A DNA stretch of 64,000 nt from Bacteroidales bacterium M8 (GTDB lineage Bacteria; Bacteroidota; Bacteroidia; Bacteroidales; Muribaculaceae), in the NCBI GenBank assembly GCA_001689495.1, contig LUJS01000050.1, positions 124,001 through 188,000 on the forward strand, given 5' to 3'. Both the position numbers and the translations under genes were made by a program. The notes under the pieces were generated by a model. That model was not told where the DNA came from, made no database searches, and saw only the letters and a program-made list of their open reading frames with translations. Shown here one piece after another: positions 55,451-64,000 of the stretch. Position 1 is the stretch's first letter. Each line of letters begins with the position of its first letter.

Positions 55451-57034
55451 ATGGCAAACGGAAATTTGAAACCACCTAAAAATCTGGTTATTGATTTCAA
55501 GCCATCTCCGAAACAGTATCAGCTATGGAAACTCCTTCAGCCTGATTTTTGCCCTCATTGCGGAGGTCATATAGTTCAGGTACAAGTAGGATATGATATT
55601 CATGGGAACCCCCAGTACAAGCCGCAGTGTGAAAATTGCGGTTCCCAAAATCTTCCACAATTAATACTCGGAGGCGGCGCCGCCGGAGGTGGAAAGTCAT
55701 ACATAGGTAGTTGTTGGATTATCAGCAGCTGTATCAGGTTCCCAGATTTGAGAGCTGTAATTGCCCGAAAGACTATCAAGTCATTGAAGGAATCCACTTT
55801 CAATACTATCAAAGCTGTGATGAAGCAGTGGGGATTGAAAGAAGGCGAAAATTACAAGATCAACAATCTGGAAGGTATCGTTACATTTTGGAATGGTTCT
55901 ACCATATTGCTGAAAGAGTTGGAAGATCTTCCTTCGGATAGCAACTTTGAACGTCTCGGTTCATCTGAATGGACAATCGGTTTCGTCGATGAGGTATCTG
56001 AGATTTCAGAACGAGCAATAGAAGTATTGTTTTCTCGTCTGCGTTGGAAAACTCACGAAACATTCAAAGTGCCCCGACTCCTGATGACTACCAACCCATG
56101 TATCACTTGGGTTCGTTCCAGATTCGTTCAGGATGATGAAGGCAATCCAGTAGAATGCAAGGAAGGTGAGGCTTATGTACCGTTCAGTGTATTTGACAAC
56201 CCTGATGTTGCTTTCCGTCAGATTTATGAGGCGGCATTGAATAAGATTACTGACCCAGCCGTTAAAGCACGTCTATTGTACGGCAACTGGGATTTCGTTG
56301 ACTCTAACGATGCGGCAGCATATTGGAACTTCAGCGGTGAGAAACATTTGGTTGACGGTCTGCGTGAGAAAGTTTATGATCCACTGAAACCGTTGATTAT
56401 CAGCTGGGACTTCAACGTGGCTCCTTTCATGTCATCTTTGGCTATTCAAGTAGATTATGAGAGAAAAAAATTATATGTTCTGGAAGAGATACTTGGCAAG
56501 CCTGATGCTAAAGAGAATAACACTCCTAAATTAGCTCAAAAGTTAAGTCAAAAGTACCTAACCGAGAAACACATGGGAGGTCTATTAATAACTGGAGACC
56601 CTAATGGTTTGGCTCGTTCCACTCAGACAGAAGAGGGTGTAAACAATTATACAATCATATTGTCGAACTTACATCCATCTTTGAGGGCTAAAAAACAGCT
56701 ATTAAGCAAGCATCCACCTCATACTACCAGATTGGAGTTCATCAACAATCTGTTCAATGGCTTTGAAGGTTGGGAAATTCTCATTGATATGAGATGTCGT
56801 AAATTGACAGAAGACCTGATATACCAGAAGAAGAATGAAGATGGTACCAAGAATAAATCAAAGGTAACTGACCCGAAACTTGGGGTCAAATATGAAAAAT
56901 ACGGACACCTTTCAGATGCGCTCGATTATGCAATCTGTTTGTTGCTATCAAAGGAATGGAAGAAATTCCAGCGTCAGGGAGGAACCGGTATCGCAACAGT
57001 TAACGCTCCAATATACGGTGAATTCGGATATTAA
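55451..57034 (+). CDS. terL: Terminase large subunit with N-terminal zinc ribbon
   Basis: This 527-aa packaging motor has Walker A GGGAAGGGKS (74-83), Walker B TIGFVDE (174-180) and a coupling TTNP (MTTNPC). The RNase H-fold nuclease (IISWDFNVAP, around 315) cuts concatemers. Residues 34-63 hold CPHCGGH...CENCG, a zinc ribbon inserted before the ATPase core that typical terminases lack. No small subunit is recognised upstream. ATG 55451 follows the late box. Confidence 0.92.
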   Translation: MANGNLKPPKNLVIDFKPSPKQYQLWKLLQPDFCPHCGGHIVQVQVGYDIHGNPQYKPQCENCGSQNLPQLILGGGAAGGGKSYIGSCWIISSCIRFPDLRAVIARKTIKSLKESTFNTIKAVMKQWGLKEGENYKINNLEGIVTFWNGSTILLKELEDLPSDSNFERLGSSEWTIGFVDEVSEISERAIEVLFSRLRWKTHETFKVPRLLMTTNPCITWVRSRFVQDDEGNPVECKEGEAYVPFSVFDNPDVAFRQIYEAALNKITDPAVKARLLYGNWDFVDSNDAAAYWNFSGEKHLVDGLREKVYDPLKPLIISWDFNVAPFMSSLAIQVDYERKKLYVLEEILGKPDAKENNTPKLAQKLSQKYLTEKHMGGLLITGDPNGLARSTQTEEGVNNYTIILSNLHPSLRAKKQLLSKHPPHTTRLEFINNLFNGFEGWEILIDMRCRKLTEDLIYQKKNEDGTKNKSKVTDPKLGVKYEKYGHLSDALDYAICLLLSKEWKKFQRQGGTGIATVNAPIYGEFGY

Positions 57035-57039
57035 CACAA

Positions 57040-58062
57040 ATGTTCAAGAGATTCTTAAATAACGCAGACTATCTGGGTATAGTCACTGAAGAAGCGCTTG
57101 GTCAGCTTATAAGGGACAAGGAAGTCCGTTTGGCTCAGGCTGAGGAAGCTGCTGAAGAGTCCGTCTTGGAATACTTGACGGAAAACTATTTGGTGGAAGA
57201 GGAGCTGGCAGTAGGGAAAAACTTACTGCCTTATAACCGACAAGTCACATATCCTGTTGGTGTACACTTCTGCCACAACGGAAAAATATATAAAGCCATT
57301 CGTACTATCAATGGATATAAGGCTCCGGCAACAGTTGAATATTGGATGCCGTATATGGAGTTTATAAAAGATGAAGATTCCATACCAGCATATACACAAC
57401 GAGGGAGCTATATGCCGGGCGATATAGTCAAGTTCGCAAACACATTTTTCCAGTGCCTCGAATTTAATGGTGCTGATTATAACAATGTGCGTGTTCCGGG
57501 GGTGAACGGATGGGAAAAAGTTGAGACAACTCCTTGGATTGTCAATCTGGAATATGAGCCGTGGGATGTCGTTAGCTATAATGGCGCATTTTACGCCCTT
57601 CTGAGCGCAGAAAACACCGATTGGAATACAAATCCCCATGAGAACGATAATTGGGGCTTAATCGGCTCGTATGACCCCTCTATCAATGCGTATGAGCTCA
57701 GTTCTACTGAGTATGTCGAATATGATGGCGAAGTGTTCTATCCGGTCATCAATCCTAATGCAGATGAGCTGAAAGAACAATACAACATTATAGAGCACGA
57801 TCCGCGAAACCCAAACCTCAAAAAGCATATTCTAAGGCTTGCAGTATATGAGCTTCATAAGCTGATTTCACCAAACAATGTGAGCCAAGCTCGAATCACA
57901 GACTATGAAACATCAATTCTTTGGCTGCGTGATGCGTCCAGATTGAAAATAAATCCCCAAATACCTCGTAGAATAGGGGATGATAAAAAGCCTGTGACAG
58001 ACTTTGCAGTTGCTACATTTGCCAGAGATTACGACCCGAATAAGAATCCTTGGCAAATTTAA
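57040..58062 (+). CDS. Head-completion protein (DUF1320, Mu gp36-like) with CBM-like insert
   Basis: In this 340-aa protein the C-terminal YELHKLISPNNVSQARITDY then ETSILWLRDASRLKINPQ matches DUF1320/gp36 head completion proteins. Normally ~140 aa, it here carries an insert of about 200 residues with three YxxGDxVxxxGxxYxxLxxN...W repeats (PGDIVKFANTFFQCLEF, PWDVVSYNGAFYALLSAEN), resembling chitin-binding CBM5/12 modules. The insert may decorate the virion surface and bind glycan. Confidence 0.75.
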   Translation: MFKRFLNNADYLGIVTEEALGQLIRDKEVRLAQAEEAAEESVLEYLTENYLVEEELAVGKNLLPYNRQVTYPVGVHFCHNGKIYKAIRTINGYKAPATVEYWMPYMEFIKDEDSIPAYTQRGSYMPGDIVKFANTFFQCLEFNGADYNNVRVPGVNGWEKVETTPWIVNLEYEPWDVVSYNGAFYALLSAENTDWNTNPHENDNWGLIGSYDPSINAYELSSTEYVEYDGEVFYPVINPNADELKEQYNIIEHDPRNPNLKKHILRLAVYELHKLISPNNVSQARITDYETSILWLRDASRLKINPQIPRRIGDDKKPVTDFAVATFARDYDPNKNPWQI

Positions 58063-58103
58063 GATATTGTACTTTTGTTGTTCGGCGTTAGAGCCATGTG
58101 AAG

Positions 58104-58137
58104 GAAGAGGATGTACCGTAACTGATACATCCTCTTC
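58104..58137. terminator. Bidirectional terminator
   Basis: A 12-bp perfect stem GAAGAGGATGTA / TACATCCTCTTC lies between the convergent late gene (58062) and integrase gene (58143). Confidence 0.85.
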
Positions 58138-58142
58138 ACTTT

Positions 58143-59516
58143 TTATTGGTATGCTGCTAAAGCGTCAAGGTAGTTAACGTAATGATGTTCAATCATTCCG
58201 ACAGAGGTACCAGCTATCTTGGCAATCATTGTAATTGGCATTTCATTGTCGATAAGAGCTTTCGTGATTGCGGTACGTCTGAAAGCGTATGTTGTCAGTT
58301 GAAATGGCAGTCCAAGTTTATCGCCAACCTTATGTAGAAAGCGGTTGATACGACCTTGCATTCGATTCTGCTGTGTGTAGTATGTGTGGTACTGCTCAGG
58401 ATTCTCTAAATCCCATTTGCGCTTGTTGAATGAAAATGGCAACACATAGCCAGATACAGAGCGGTCCTTATACTTCATTATGATTTCCAACGCACGAGGC
58501 GTGAGGAATTGTACAACCAATGGGTTGGAATCGTTCTCACGCATGAATGCGTAGTTCTTTTTCTTGCTTGGAATGTAAGTACAAGTCCATCGCTGGTAGC
58601 GCTCGTTGAATGCAAGATTATCCCAGTGCAGTTTGATGATGTCAATGGGTCTGGACTTCATCTCGTACAGGAGAATGCAGAAGTCACGATACAGTTCCTT
58701 GTAATAGTTCTGATGAGGATGGCGTAGTTTGATAAGCTCCAAATCAAAATTGACAAACTGCTCGTATTGTTCTGGGCTGAGTGACTTCACTGTTCCACCG
58801 CTGTTGTTCAAATCAGAAGCCCTTTCAGACAATTTGTTGACAACAGGAGCATAGTCCATGTAGGGGAAATTGGGAGTATAGTCAGTAAGACCGGCTTTTC
58901 GGGCTCTATTGATGGTTGCGATGAGTAGCTTCATCAATGCGATGTAGTTCTTGCCAGAGCCTTTCAACCCCTTTTGTCTGAGAATCCATTCAGAAAACTG
59001 CACAAAAGAGTGGCGATTCACCTTGGAAATTGCAGTTTTGATGATTTTTCCTTCCTTCTCCAGCTTGTGTAAGAGTGTAGTGTAGGGCTGGAAATTGGAT
59101 GATGGCTTTCTTTTCACCGGATGCCGAAGTTCCTCGATAACTTCTTTAATGAATTCTCCAAGTGTAATCTCTTGTTTTTCTTTCAGGATTGTAGCTTCAG
59201 CTTTCTCTTTGCGAAGACTGTCAAACATGGCGAATAACTCTTTACCAGAGTCAAAATCATGTTCATCAAGCAGTTGCTCGATTTGGCTGAGAAGGTCTTG
59301 GAGAATGATGTTGTTTTCAAGGTCAGTCTGGACTCTTGATATGAACATTTGAGCATCTGGATTCCATTTGGTGAAATTAGGATTTTTTAACCCTTCCACC
59401 GTCTTGTAGTGTCGAACCCCTGTACCTTTGACATGGGCACAAAGACAAAAGCGACCGTCTTTGTTAGCAAATTTTAACGAAATTCTGGACATCTTTTTAT
59501 GAGATTTACGGTCCAT
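58143..59516 (-). CDS. int: Phage integrase, tyrosine recombinase
   Basis: In this 457-aa protein the N-terminal arm-binding domain (about 1-90) precedes a core-binding SAM-like domain (about 115-215). The catalytic domain has Arg in LLYEMKSRPIDIIKLHW, H-x-x-R as TYAFRRTAI, and the His/Tyr region GTSVGMIEHHYVNYLDA. It catalyses attP-attB recombination. It sits next to the host tRNA-Gln with 170 bp between, and ends toward the phage, as expected for attR. Confidence 0.93.
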   Translation of the reverse strand: MDRKSHKKMSRISLKFANKDGRFCLCAHVKGTGVRHYKTVEGLKNPNFTKWNPDAQMFISRVQTDLENNIILQDLLSQIEQLLDEHDFDSGKELFAMFDSLRKEKAEATILKEKQEITLGEFIKEVIEELRHPVKRKPSSNFQPYTTLLHKLEKEGKIIKTAISKVNRHSFVQFSEWILRQKGLKGSGKNYIALMKLLIATINRARKAGLTDYTPNFPYMDYAPVVNKLSERASDLNNSGGTVKSLSPEQYEQFVNFDLELIKLRHPHQNYYKELYRDFCILLYEMKSRPIDIIKLHWDNLAFNERYQRWTCTYIPSKKKNYAFMRENDSNPLVVQFLTPRALEIIMKYKDRSVSGYVLPFSFNKRKWDLENPEQYHTYYTQQNRMQGRINRFLHKVGDKLGLPFQLTTYAFRRTAITKALIDNEMPITMIAKIAGTSVGMIEHHYVNYLDALAAYQ

Positions 59517-59534
59517 ACCTTTCGATTGTGATTC

Positions 59535-59557
59535 CTATGCACATTTTCTATGCACAT
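59535..59557. repeat. Direct repeats upstream of integrase (arm-type sites)
   Basis: CTATGCACAT occurs twice, at 59535-59544 and 59548-59557, between int and the tRNA. Such repeats are typical arm-type integrase binding sites. Confidence 0.5.
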
Positions 59558-59653
59558 GCTCTGAAATCACCGTGTGAAGTGGGTTTTCATACAAACTTTT
59601 TCGAGGGTCGAAAATGCTATAAGTAGTTGTACTTCACTCAATTATAGAAAAAG

Positions 59654-59681
59654 AAAATCGAGGGTTGAATACCTCGATTTT
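59654..59681 (-). terminator. Terminator of tRNA-Gln
   Basis: A 10-bp stem AAAATCGAGG / CCTCGATTTT with T runs on both exits, just past the tRNA 3' end. Confidence 0.8.
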
Positions 59682-59687
59682 CTATTG

Positions 59688-59758
59688 TTGCCTTGGAAGG
59701 ATTCGAACCCTCACAGGCGGAACCAGAATCCGACGTGCTACCATTACACCACAAGGCA
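59688..59758 (-). tRNA. Host tRNA-Gln (CTG)
   Basis: On the minus strand, acceptor TGCCTTG/CAAGGCA, anticodon loop TTCTGGT in stem TCGGA/TCCGC and T-arm GAGGG-TTCGAAT-CCTTC. This is the likely integration target: the prophage lies immediately beyond its 3' end. Confidence 0.9.
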
Positions 59759-59932
59759 ATTTTTAGTGTCAACCGGGGGTGTTTCCGTTTTGACGATGCA
59801 AAGGTAGAAACTATTTTTGACCCGTGCAAATTTTTTTGAACTTTTTTCACAAAAAATTTGCCTCACCCCCTTTCTGGAGCCTCCAAGCGGGGTATGGTCG
59901 AGATTTGGTTTTGGCTTTATGAAAATCTTTTG

Positions 59933-59940
59933 TAATTTTG
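59933..59940 (+). promoter_or_regulatory. Promoter of lysE-like gene
   Basis: TAATTTTG just before the ATG at 59947 with TTTTG upstream; the spacing implies a nearly leaderless mRNA. Confidence 0.5.
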
Positions 59941-59946
59941 CAGATT

Positions 59947-60588
59947 ATGATTCACTTGCCAGCCATCATCATCCGAGGACTGCTGATAGGTCTTCTCGTG
60001 TCGGCCCCCATGGGACCGATAGGCATGCTCGTGATTCAGCGCACCCTGAGCCGCGGACGCTGGGCGGCCTTCTGCACCGGTATCGGCGCGGCCCTCAGCG
60101 ACTTCATCTACTGTCTGCTCACCGGTCTGGGCCTGTCGTTCGTCACCGACTTCATCGAGAGCCACCAGAGCCTGCTGCAGCTGATAGGCTCGCTGGTGCT
60201 GGCCGTCTATGCGGGCTATCTGTTTGTCTCCAACCCGTCGAGGGCGCTTGCCACGGGGCGCGTCACCACCCACGGCTATTGGCCCGACTTTGCCACGGGA
60301 TTCCTGTTCACGTTCTCCAATCCGCTGATACTCTTCCTCATCATAGGTCTCTTTGCCCGCTTCAGCTTCCTCGCGCCCGAGTTCATGACCTATCACTATG
60401 TGGCCGGATACCTCGCCATTTTCGGGGGCGCGCTGCTGTGGTGGTTTGGCGTGACGTGGTTTGTCGACAGGGTCAGGGCACACTTCAACCTGCGCTCCAT
60501 GTGGCTGCTCAACCGCATTCTGGCCGCCGTCATTCTGGTGATGGGCGCCGTCGGACTGGTCACGGCCATACGCGACATGATAGGCTGA
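59947..60588 (+). CDS. LysE family transporter (host)
   Basis: This 213-aa inner-membrane exporter has the family signature SAPMGPIGMLVIQRTLSRGR near the N-terminus and about six hydrophobic helices. LysE/RhtB proteins export amino acids. High GC and codon use differ sharply from the phage. ATG 59947 chosen. Confidence 0.88.
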   Translation: MIHLPAIIIRGLLIGLLVSAPMGPIGMLVIQRTLSRGRWAAFCTGIGAALSDFIYCLLTGLGLSFVTDFIESHQSLLQLIGSLVLAVYAGYLFVSNPSRALATGRVTTHGYWPDFATGFLFTFSNPLILFLIIGLFARFSFLAPEFMTYHYVAGYLAIFGGALLWWFGVTWFVDRVRAHFNLRSMWLLNRILAAVILVMGAVGLVTAIRDMIG

Positions 60589-60634
60589 GGCCTTTTTTTA
60601 TCTCCCTATTGGAGATAATTTCGAAAATTCTGAT

Positions 60635-60642
60635 TAATTTTG
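60635..60642 (+). promoter_or_regulatory. glnS promoter
   Basis: TAATTTTG, 23 nt before the glnS ATG. Confidence 0.6.
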
Positions 60643-60664
60643 TGTTTTCATCACATATATCTAT

Positions 60665-62368
60665 ATGGACACCAACGAAACCAACGCAGCAGCTCCCGAA
60701 ACCAAGGGACTCAACTTTGTTGAAGAAATCGTGGCCAAAGACCTTGCCGAGGGCAAGAACGGAGGCCGACTCAACACCCGTTTTCCGCCCGAGCCCAACG
60801 GCTATCTCCACATAGGCCACGCCAAGGCCATCTGCATGGACTTCGGTATCGCCGAGAAGTTTGGCGGCACATGCAACCTGCGATTCGACGACACCAACCC
60901 CGTCAAGGAGGATGTCGAGTATGTGGACTCGATACGCGAGGACATCAAATGGCTCGGTTTCGACTGGGGCGACCGCGAGTACTATGCCTCGGACTACTTC
61001 CCCCAGCTCTTCGATCTGGCCGTGCGCCTGATCAAGGAGGGCAAGGCCTATGTCGACGACCAGACATCCGAGCAGATCGCCGCCCAGAAGGGCACCCCCA
61101 CCGAGCCCGGTCAGGAGAGCCCCTACCGCAACCGCACCCCCGAGGAGAACCTCGACCTGTTCATGCGCATGAACGCCGGCGAGTTTGACGAGGGTGCCCG
61201 CGTGCTGCGCGCCAAGATAGACATGGCCAGCCCCAACATGCACTTCCGCGACCCCATCATGTATCGCATCATCAAGACCCCACATCACCGCACCGGCACG
61301 ACGTGGAAGGTCTACCCGATGTATGACTTCGCACACGGACAGAGCGACTATTTCGAAGGGGTGACCCACTCGATATGCACCCTCGAGTTCGTGGTGCACC
61401 GTCCTCTCTACGAGTACTTTGTCAAGGAGCTGGCCGACGATAGCTATTGCCCCCGCCAGATCGAGTTCAACCGCCTCAACCTCACGTATACCGTGATGTC
61501 CAAGCGCAAGCTGCTCCAGCTGGTCAAGGAGGGTCTCGTGGCCGGATGGGACGATCCCCGCATGCCCACCATCTCGGGCCTGCGCCGACGCGGCTTCACC
61601 CCCCGCGCCGTCCGCAACTTCATCAACGCCATCGGCTATACCAAATACGAGGCGCTCAACTCCATCTCGCTGCTCGAGCACGCCGTGCGCGATGACCTCA
61701 ACAAGGTCGCCACACGCGGCATGGCGGTGATTAACCCCGTCAAGGTGGTCATCACCAACTATCCCGAGGGTCAGACCGAGACCGTCGAGATGGACAACAA
61801 CCCCGAGGAGCCCGGCAGCGGCACGCACAAGATGCCCTTCTCGCGCGAGATATACATCGAGCGCGACGACTTCATGGAGAATCCCCCCAAGAAGTACTTC
61901 CGCATGGCTCCCGACGCCGAGGTACGCCTCAAGGGCGCATATATCGTCAAGTGCACCGGCGTCAAGAAGGATGCCGAGGGCAATGTCGAGGAGATATACT
62001 GCACCTACGACCCCGAGACACGCAGCGGCCTGCCCGGCAGCGAGCGCAAGGTCAAGGGCACGCTCCACTGGGTCAATGCCGCCACCGCCGTCGACGCCAC
62101 CGCGCGCATCTATGACCGCCTCTTCTCTGTCGAGAATCCCGCGGCCGAGACCGAGCGCGACTTCCGCGAGATGCTCAACCCCGACTCGCTCAAGGTGGTC
62201 GAGGGCATCAAGGTCGAGCCCTATCTGCTCGAGATAGCCAAGCCCGGAGTGCCCCTGCAGTTCCAGCGCATAGGCTATTTCACGCTCGACCCCGACTCCA
62301 CCCCCGAGGCACCGGTGTTCAACCGCACCATCGCCCTCAAGGACTCTTGGGAGAAGAAAAACAAATAA
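60665..62368 (+). CDS. glnS: Glutaminyl-tRNA synthetase (host)
   Basis: In this 567-aa class I synthetase, FPPEPNGYLHIGHAK carries the HIGH motif, VMSKRKL is the KMSKS-equivalent, and NLRFDDTNP with TFSSDYF-like text follow the family. It charges tRNA-Gln and sits next to the tRNA-Gln gene that hosts the prophage. Domain order (catalytic, then anticodon-binding beta barrels) and length are standard. Confidence 0.97.
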   Translation: MDTNETNAAAPETKGLNFVEEIVAKDLAEGKNGGRLNTRFPPEPNGYLHIGHAKAICMDFGIAEKFGGTCNLRFDDTNPVKEDVEYVDSIREDIKWLGFDWGDREYYASDYFPQLFDLAVRLIKEGKAYVDDQTSEQIAAQKGTPTEPGQESPYRNRTPEENLDLFMRMNAGEFDEGARVLRAKIDMASPNMHFRDPIMYRIIKTPHHRTGTTWKVYPMYDFAHGQSDYFEGVTHSICTLEFVVHRPLYEYFVKELADDSYCPRQIEFNRLNLTYTVMSKRKLLQLVKEGLVAGWDDPRMPTISGLRRRGFTPRAVRNFINAIGYTKYEALNSISLLEHAVRDDLNKVATRGMAVINPVKVVITNYPEGQTETVEMDNNPEEPGSGTHKMPFSREIYIERDDFMENPPKKYFRMAPDAEVRLKGAYIVKCTGVKKDAEGNVEEIYCTYDPETRSGLPGSERKVKGTLHWVNAATAVDATARIYDRLFSVENPAAETERDFREMLNPDSLKVVEGIKVEPYLLEIAKPGVPLQFQRIGYFTLDPDSTPEAPVFNRTIALKDSWEKKNK

Positions 62369-62390
62369 GACAGCGACACAATGCCCGGTT

Positions 62391-62442
62391 ATTCTAGTTG
62401 ATCTAGTTGGTCTAGTTCAACTAGAATAACTAGTTCAACTAG
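62391..62442. repeat. CTAG-rich palindromic spacer
   Basis: Between glnS and the TPR gene: an 11-bp inverted repeat ATTCTAGTTGA (62391) / TCAACTAGAAT (62417) and two copies of CTAGTTCAACTAG (62412, 62430). Confidence 0.7.
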
Positions 62443-62471
62443 ACTAAATAGAATAACTATAATCCCCCCGC

Positions 62472-63950
62472 ATGGACGACAACAGCAATGCCGACGATGT
62501 GCGCCAGAGCCTCTATGAGGAGTTTCTCTCTGAGGTGGTAAAAGCCGGAAATCCCGAGGCCTTCTTCGACGAGACCGATCTCGTGGAGATTTACGACTAC
62601 TCGTCAGACATGGACAACTACATAGCCAAGATGGAGGTGCTGCTCTATGGGGCGCGCCACTATCCCGACTCGCAGGCGCTGGCCACGCGCCGCGCGTGGT
62701 TCTATTCGTCGTTCGGCGAGATGGAGGCCGCAGCCGAGCTCAACAGCCGCGTCAGCAACGGCGGCGTGCTCAACGAACTGCTGAGACTGCGCGCCGACGG
62801 TGCCACAGACACTGCCGACACCCGTCGCAGGCTCGACGAGATCGTTGACGCCACCACTGACTTTGCCGACGAGGAGCTGATACAGCTCGTCGACTTCTGC
62901 GCCGAAAACAATATGCTGGCATGGGTCGAGGACAACTATGACCGGGTCAAGAGCAAGTGCTCGTATCCGCAGACGTTCATATACGAATACGCCAACCGAT
63001 GCGAGGATCTGGGCGATGCGGCCAAGGCCGTATCGTTGTTCGAGGAGCTGACCATGCTCGAGCCGTTCACGCTCGACTTCTGGGAGCGGCTGGCCGGCGC
63101 GCAATACCGCGCCGAGCAGTACGAGGCCGCGCTGTCGTCGGCCGACTATGCCCTCGCCATCAGCCCCGACTCTGTCGAGGCCATACGCATGAAGGGCATG
63201 GCCCTCTATGCCCTGAAGCGCGACATGCCCGCCATAATCGAGCTGATGGAGCCCCTCGTGGCCAATCCGCAGGCCATCGAGTCGGACCTCAGCGTGCTTG
63301 TCGGCGCCATGGTCGAGACCGGACGCGCCGCCGAGGCCGTAGACCGCGTCACCATCTATCTCGACACCCATTCGGTGTCGCGCAATCCGCTGGGGCTGCT
63401 GCTGTCGCTCAAGCCCGAGAGTGCCGCCACATATCTCGCTGCCTACGAGCAGGAGCTGGCACGCACAGGCGGCACGCTCATATCGTGGGCGGGCGACGAG
63501 TACACCGAGGGCAACATCGAGCTGGCCTCGCGCATCGTTCAGGCATATCTGGCCAACCATACGCCCGACAACATGGACGCGCCCGTGGCTGCCGAGATAC
63601 TGTTTCGCGGCGAGGTCTTCGCCAAGGTCATAGAGATCTGCCGCCGCGCTTGCGTCGACAACTCAGCCGAATTTCTTTCCAACCCCGGCTTTACATACTC
63701 ATACGTGCTGAGTCTGATACGCATGAACCGTCTCGAGGATGCCCTCAGGGTGGCCACCGAGGCGCTGCAGATCAATATGTTTGCCATCAAGGCATCGGGC
63801 CGAACCCTGATGCCGCCCGTGATGGGCCTCTCGCCTGTCGGACACAACCTGCTGACACGCGGATTCATCACTTTCCTCTATACCGTAATCCACGACATCT
63901 CGGACTCGAACACCGAGGTCGACTGCGACTCATACGTCCCGGGACCTTGA
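62472..63950 (+). CDS. TPR-repeat protein (host)
   Basis: This 492-aa acidic protein is made of tetratricopeptide-like helical pairs (DLGDAAKAVSLFEELTMLEP, AQYRAEQYEAALSSADYALA, ISPDSVEAIRMKGMALYALK). It is a probable protein-interaction scaffold of Bacteroidales; its partner is unknown. Confidence 0.85.
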   Translation: MDDNSNADDVRQSLYEEFLSEVVKAGNPEAFFDETDLVEIYDYSSDMDNYIAKMEVLLYGARHYPDSQALATRRAWFYSSFGEMEAAAELNSRVSNGGVLNELLRLRADGATDTADTRRRLDEIVDATTDFADEELIQLVDFCAENNMLAWVEDNYDRVKSKCSYPQTFIYEYANRCEDLGDAAKAVSLFEELTMLEPFTLDFWERLAGAQYRAEQYEAALSSADYALAISPDSVEAIRMKGMALYALKRDMPAIIELMEPLVANPQAIESDLSVLVGAMVETGRAAEAVDRVTIYLDTHSVSRNPLGLLLSLKPESAATYLAAYEQELARTGGTLISWAGDEYTEGNIELASRIVQAYLANHTPDNMDAPVAAEILFRGEVFAKVIEICRRACVDNSAEFLSNPGFTYSYVLSLIRMNRLEDALRVATEALQINMFAIKASGRTLMPPVMGLSPVGHNLLTRGFITFLYTVIHDISDSNTEVDCDSYVPGP

Positions 63951-64000
63951 TTAATTGGGAATGGGGAATTGGGAGTTTTTTAGTGCATAATTCCCAACTC

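Larger units (their letters stand above)
1..59687. mobile_element. Prophage, contractile-tailed, left end outside window
   Basis: Virion genes (portal, capsid protease, capsid, sheath, tube, terminase), replication genes, a tRNA array and a terminal tyrosine integrase form one block that is AT-richer than the host DNA starting near 59,900. The right boundary is placed at the 3' end of the host tRNA-Gln, next to the integrase gene, which is the usual geometry for integration at a tRNA. The exact attachment core cannot be defined because the left junction is not in the window. Confidence 0.9.

Noticed and set aside
60560..62068. Minus-strand 502-codon frame opposite glnS
   Set aside because: Antisense shadow caused by the high GC content; glnS on the plus strand is unambiguous.
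62604..63560. Minus-strand frame opposite the TPR gene
   Set aside because: GC-driven shadow of the plus-strand TPR protein.

Overview
The window is the right-hand ~59.7 kb of a large temperate, contractile-tailed (Mu-like morphogenesis) prophage in a Bacteroidales chromosome, followed by ~4.2 kb of host DNA. Three things point to Bacteroidales: promoters of the TTG / TAnnTTTG type (for example at 8582, 13684, 19875, 22633, 46493, 60635), starts that mostly lack Shine-Dalgarno sequences, and the protein families present. The phage part is moderately AT-rich. From about 59,900 the DNA becomes strongly GC-rich host sequence (LysE-type exporter, glnS, a TPR protein), and the switch falls at a host tRNA-Gln(CTG) next to a tyrosine integrase. 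The left end of the prophage lies outside the window.

Layout. 1-8387 (minus strand): late virion genes read leftward in the order portal, Mu F-like head protein, Mu G-like morphogenesis protein, probable tail terminator, ClpP-type protease/scaffold, major capsid, small acidic protein, tail sheath, tail tube and a partial gene. 8630-18042 (plus): early genes with dUTPase, KilA-N antirepressor, NAD-dependent DNA ligase, a second tyrosine recombinase and a replication initiator that carries the origin iterons inside its own gene. 19031-20827: a long structured non-coding region with a tRNA-like element. It is driven by a promoter whose palindromic operator recurs in front of the HTH regulator at 22662. 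20828-47762: about 70 short, often ATGA-overlapping accessory genes, including an M20-type peptidase, a DGR-target-like protein, a reverse transcriptase, Tad2 (anti-Thoeris), a radical-SAM protein, an NMN adenylyltransferase and RNase H. 47836-51669: 19 tRNA genes. 52090-58062: a NAMPT-family and a PRPP-synthetase-family gene, then the terminase large subunit and a Mu gp36-like head-completion protein. 58143-59516 (minus): integrase.

The most unusual feature is an unclassified reverse transcriptase (32343-33599) followed at once by ~1.3 kb of non-coding DNA (33603-34909). This stretch resolves into eight diverged tandem units of about 115-190 nt. Each unit has its own closing stem, whose two strands covary between units, and most carry a long perfect hairpin (up to 19 bp). 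Related sequence boxes recur from unit to unit. This looks like an RT-associated array of structured RNAs, retron-like in outline but with an RT lacking the usual retron signatures. I know of no described system that matches it.

A second coherent theme is NAD+-centred counter-defence: NAMPT-, Prs- and NMNAT-family enzymes (NAD+ reconstitution) together with the Tad2 signal-sponge family.
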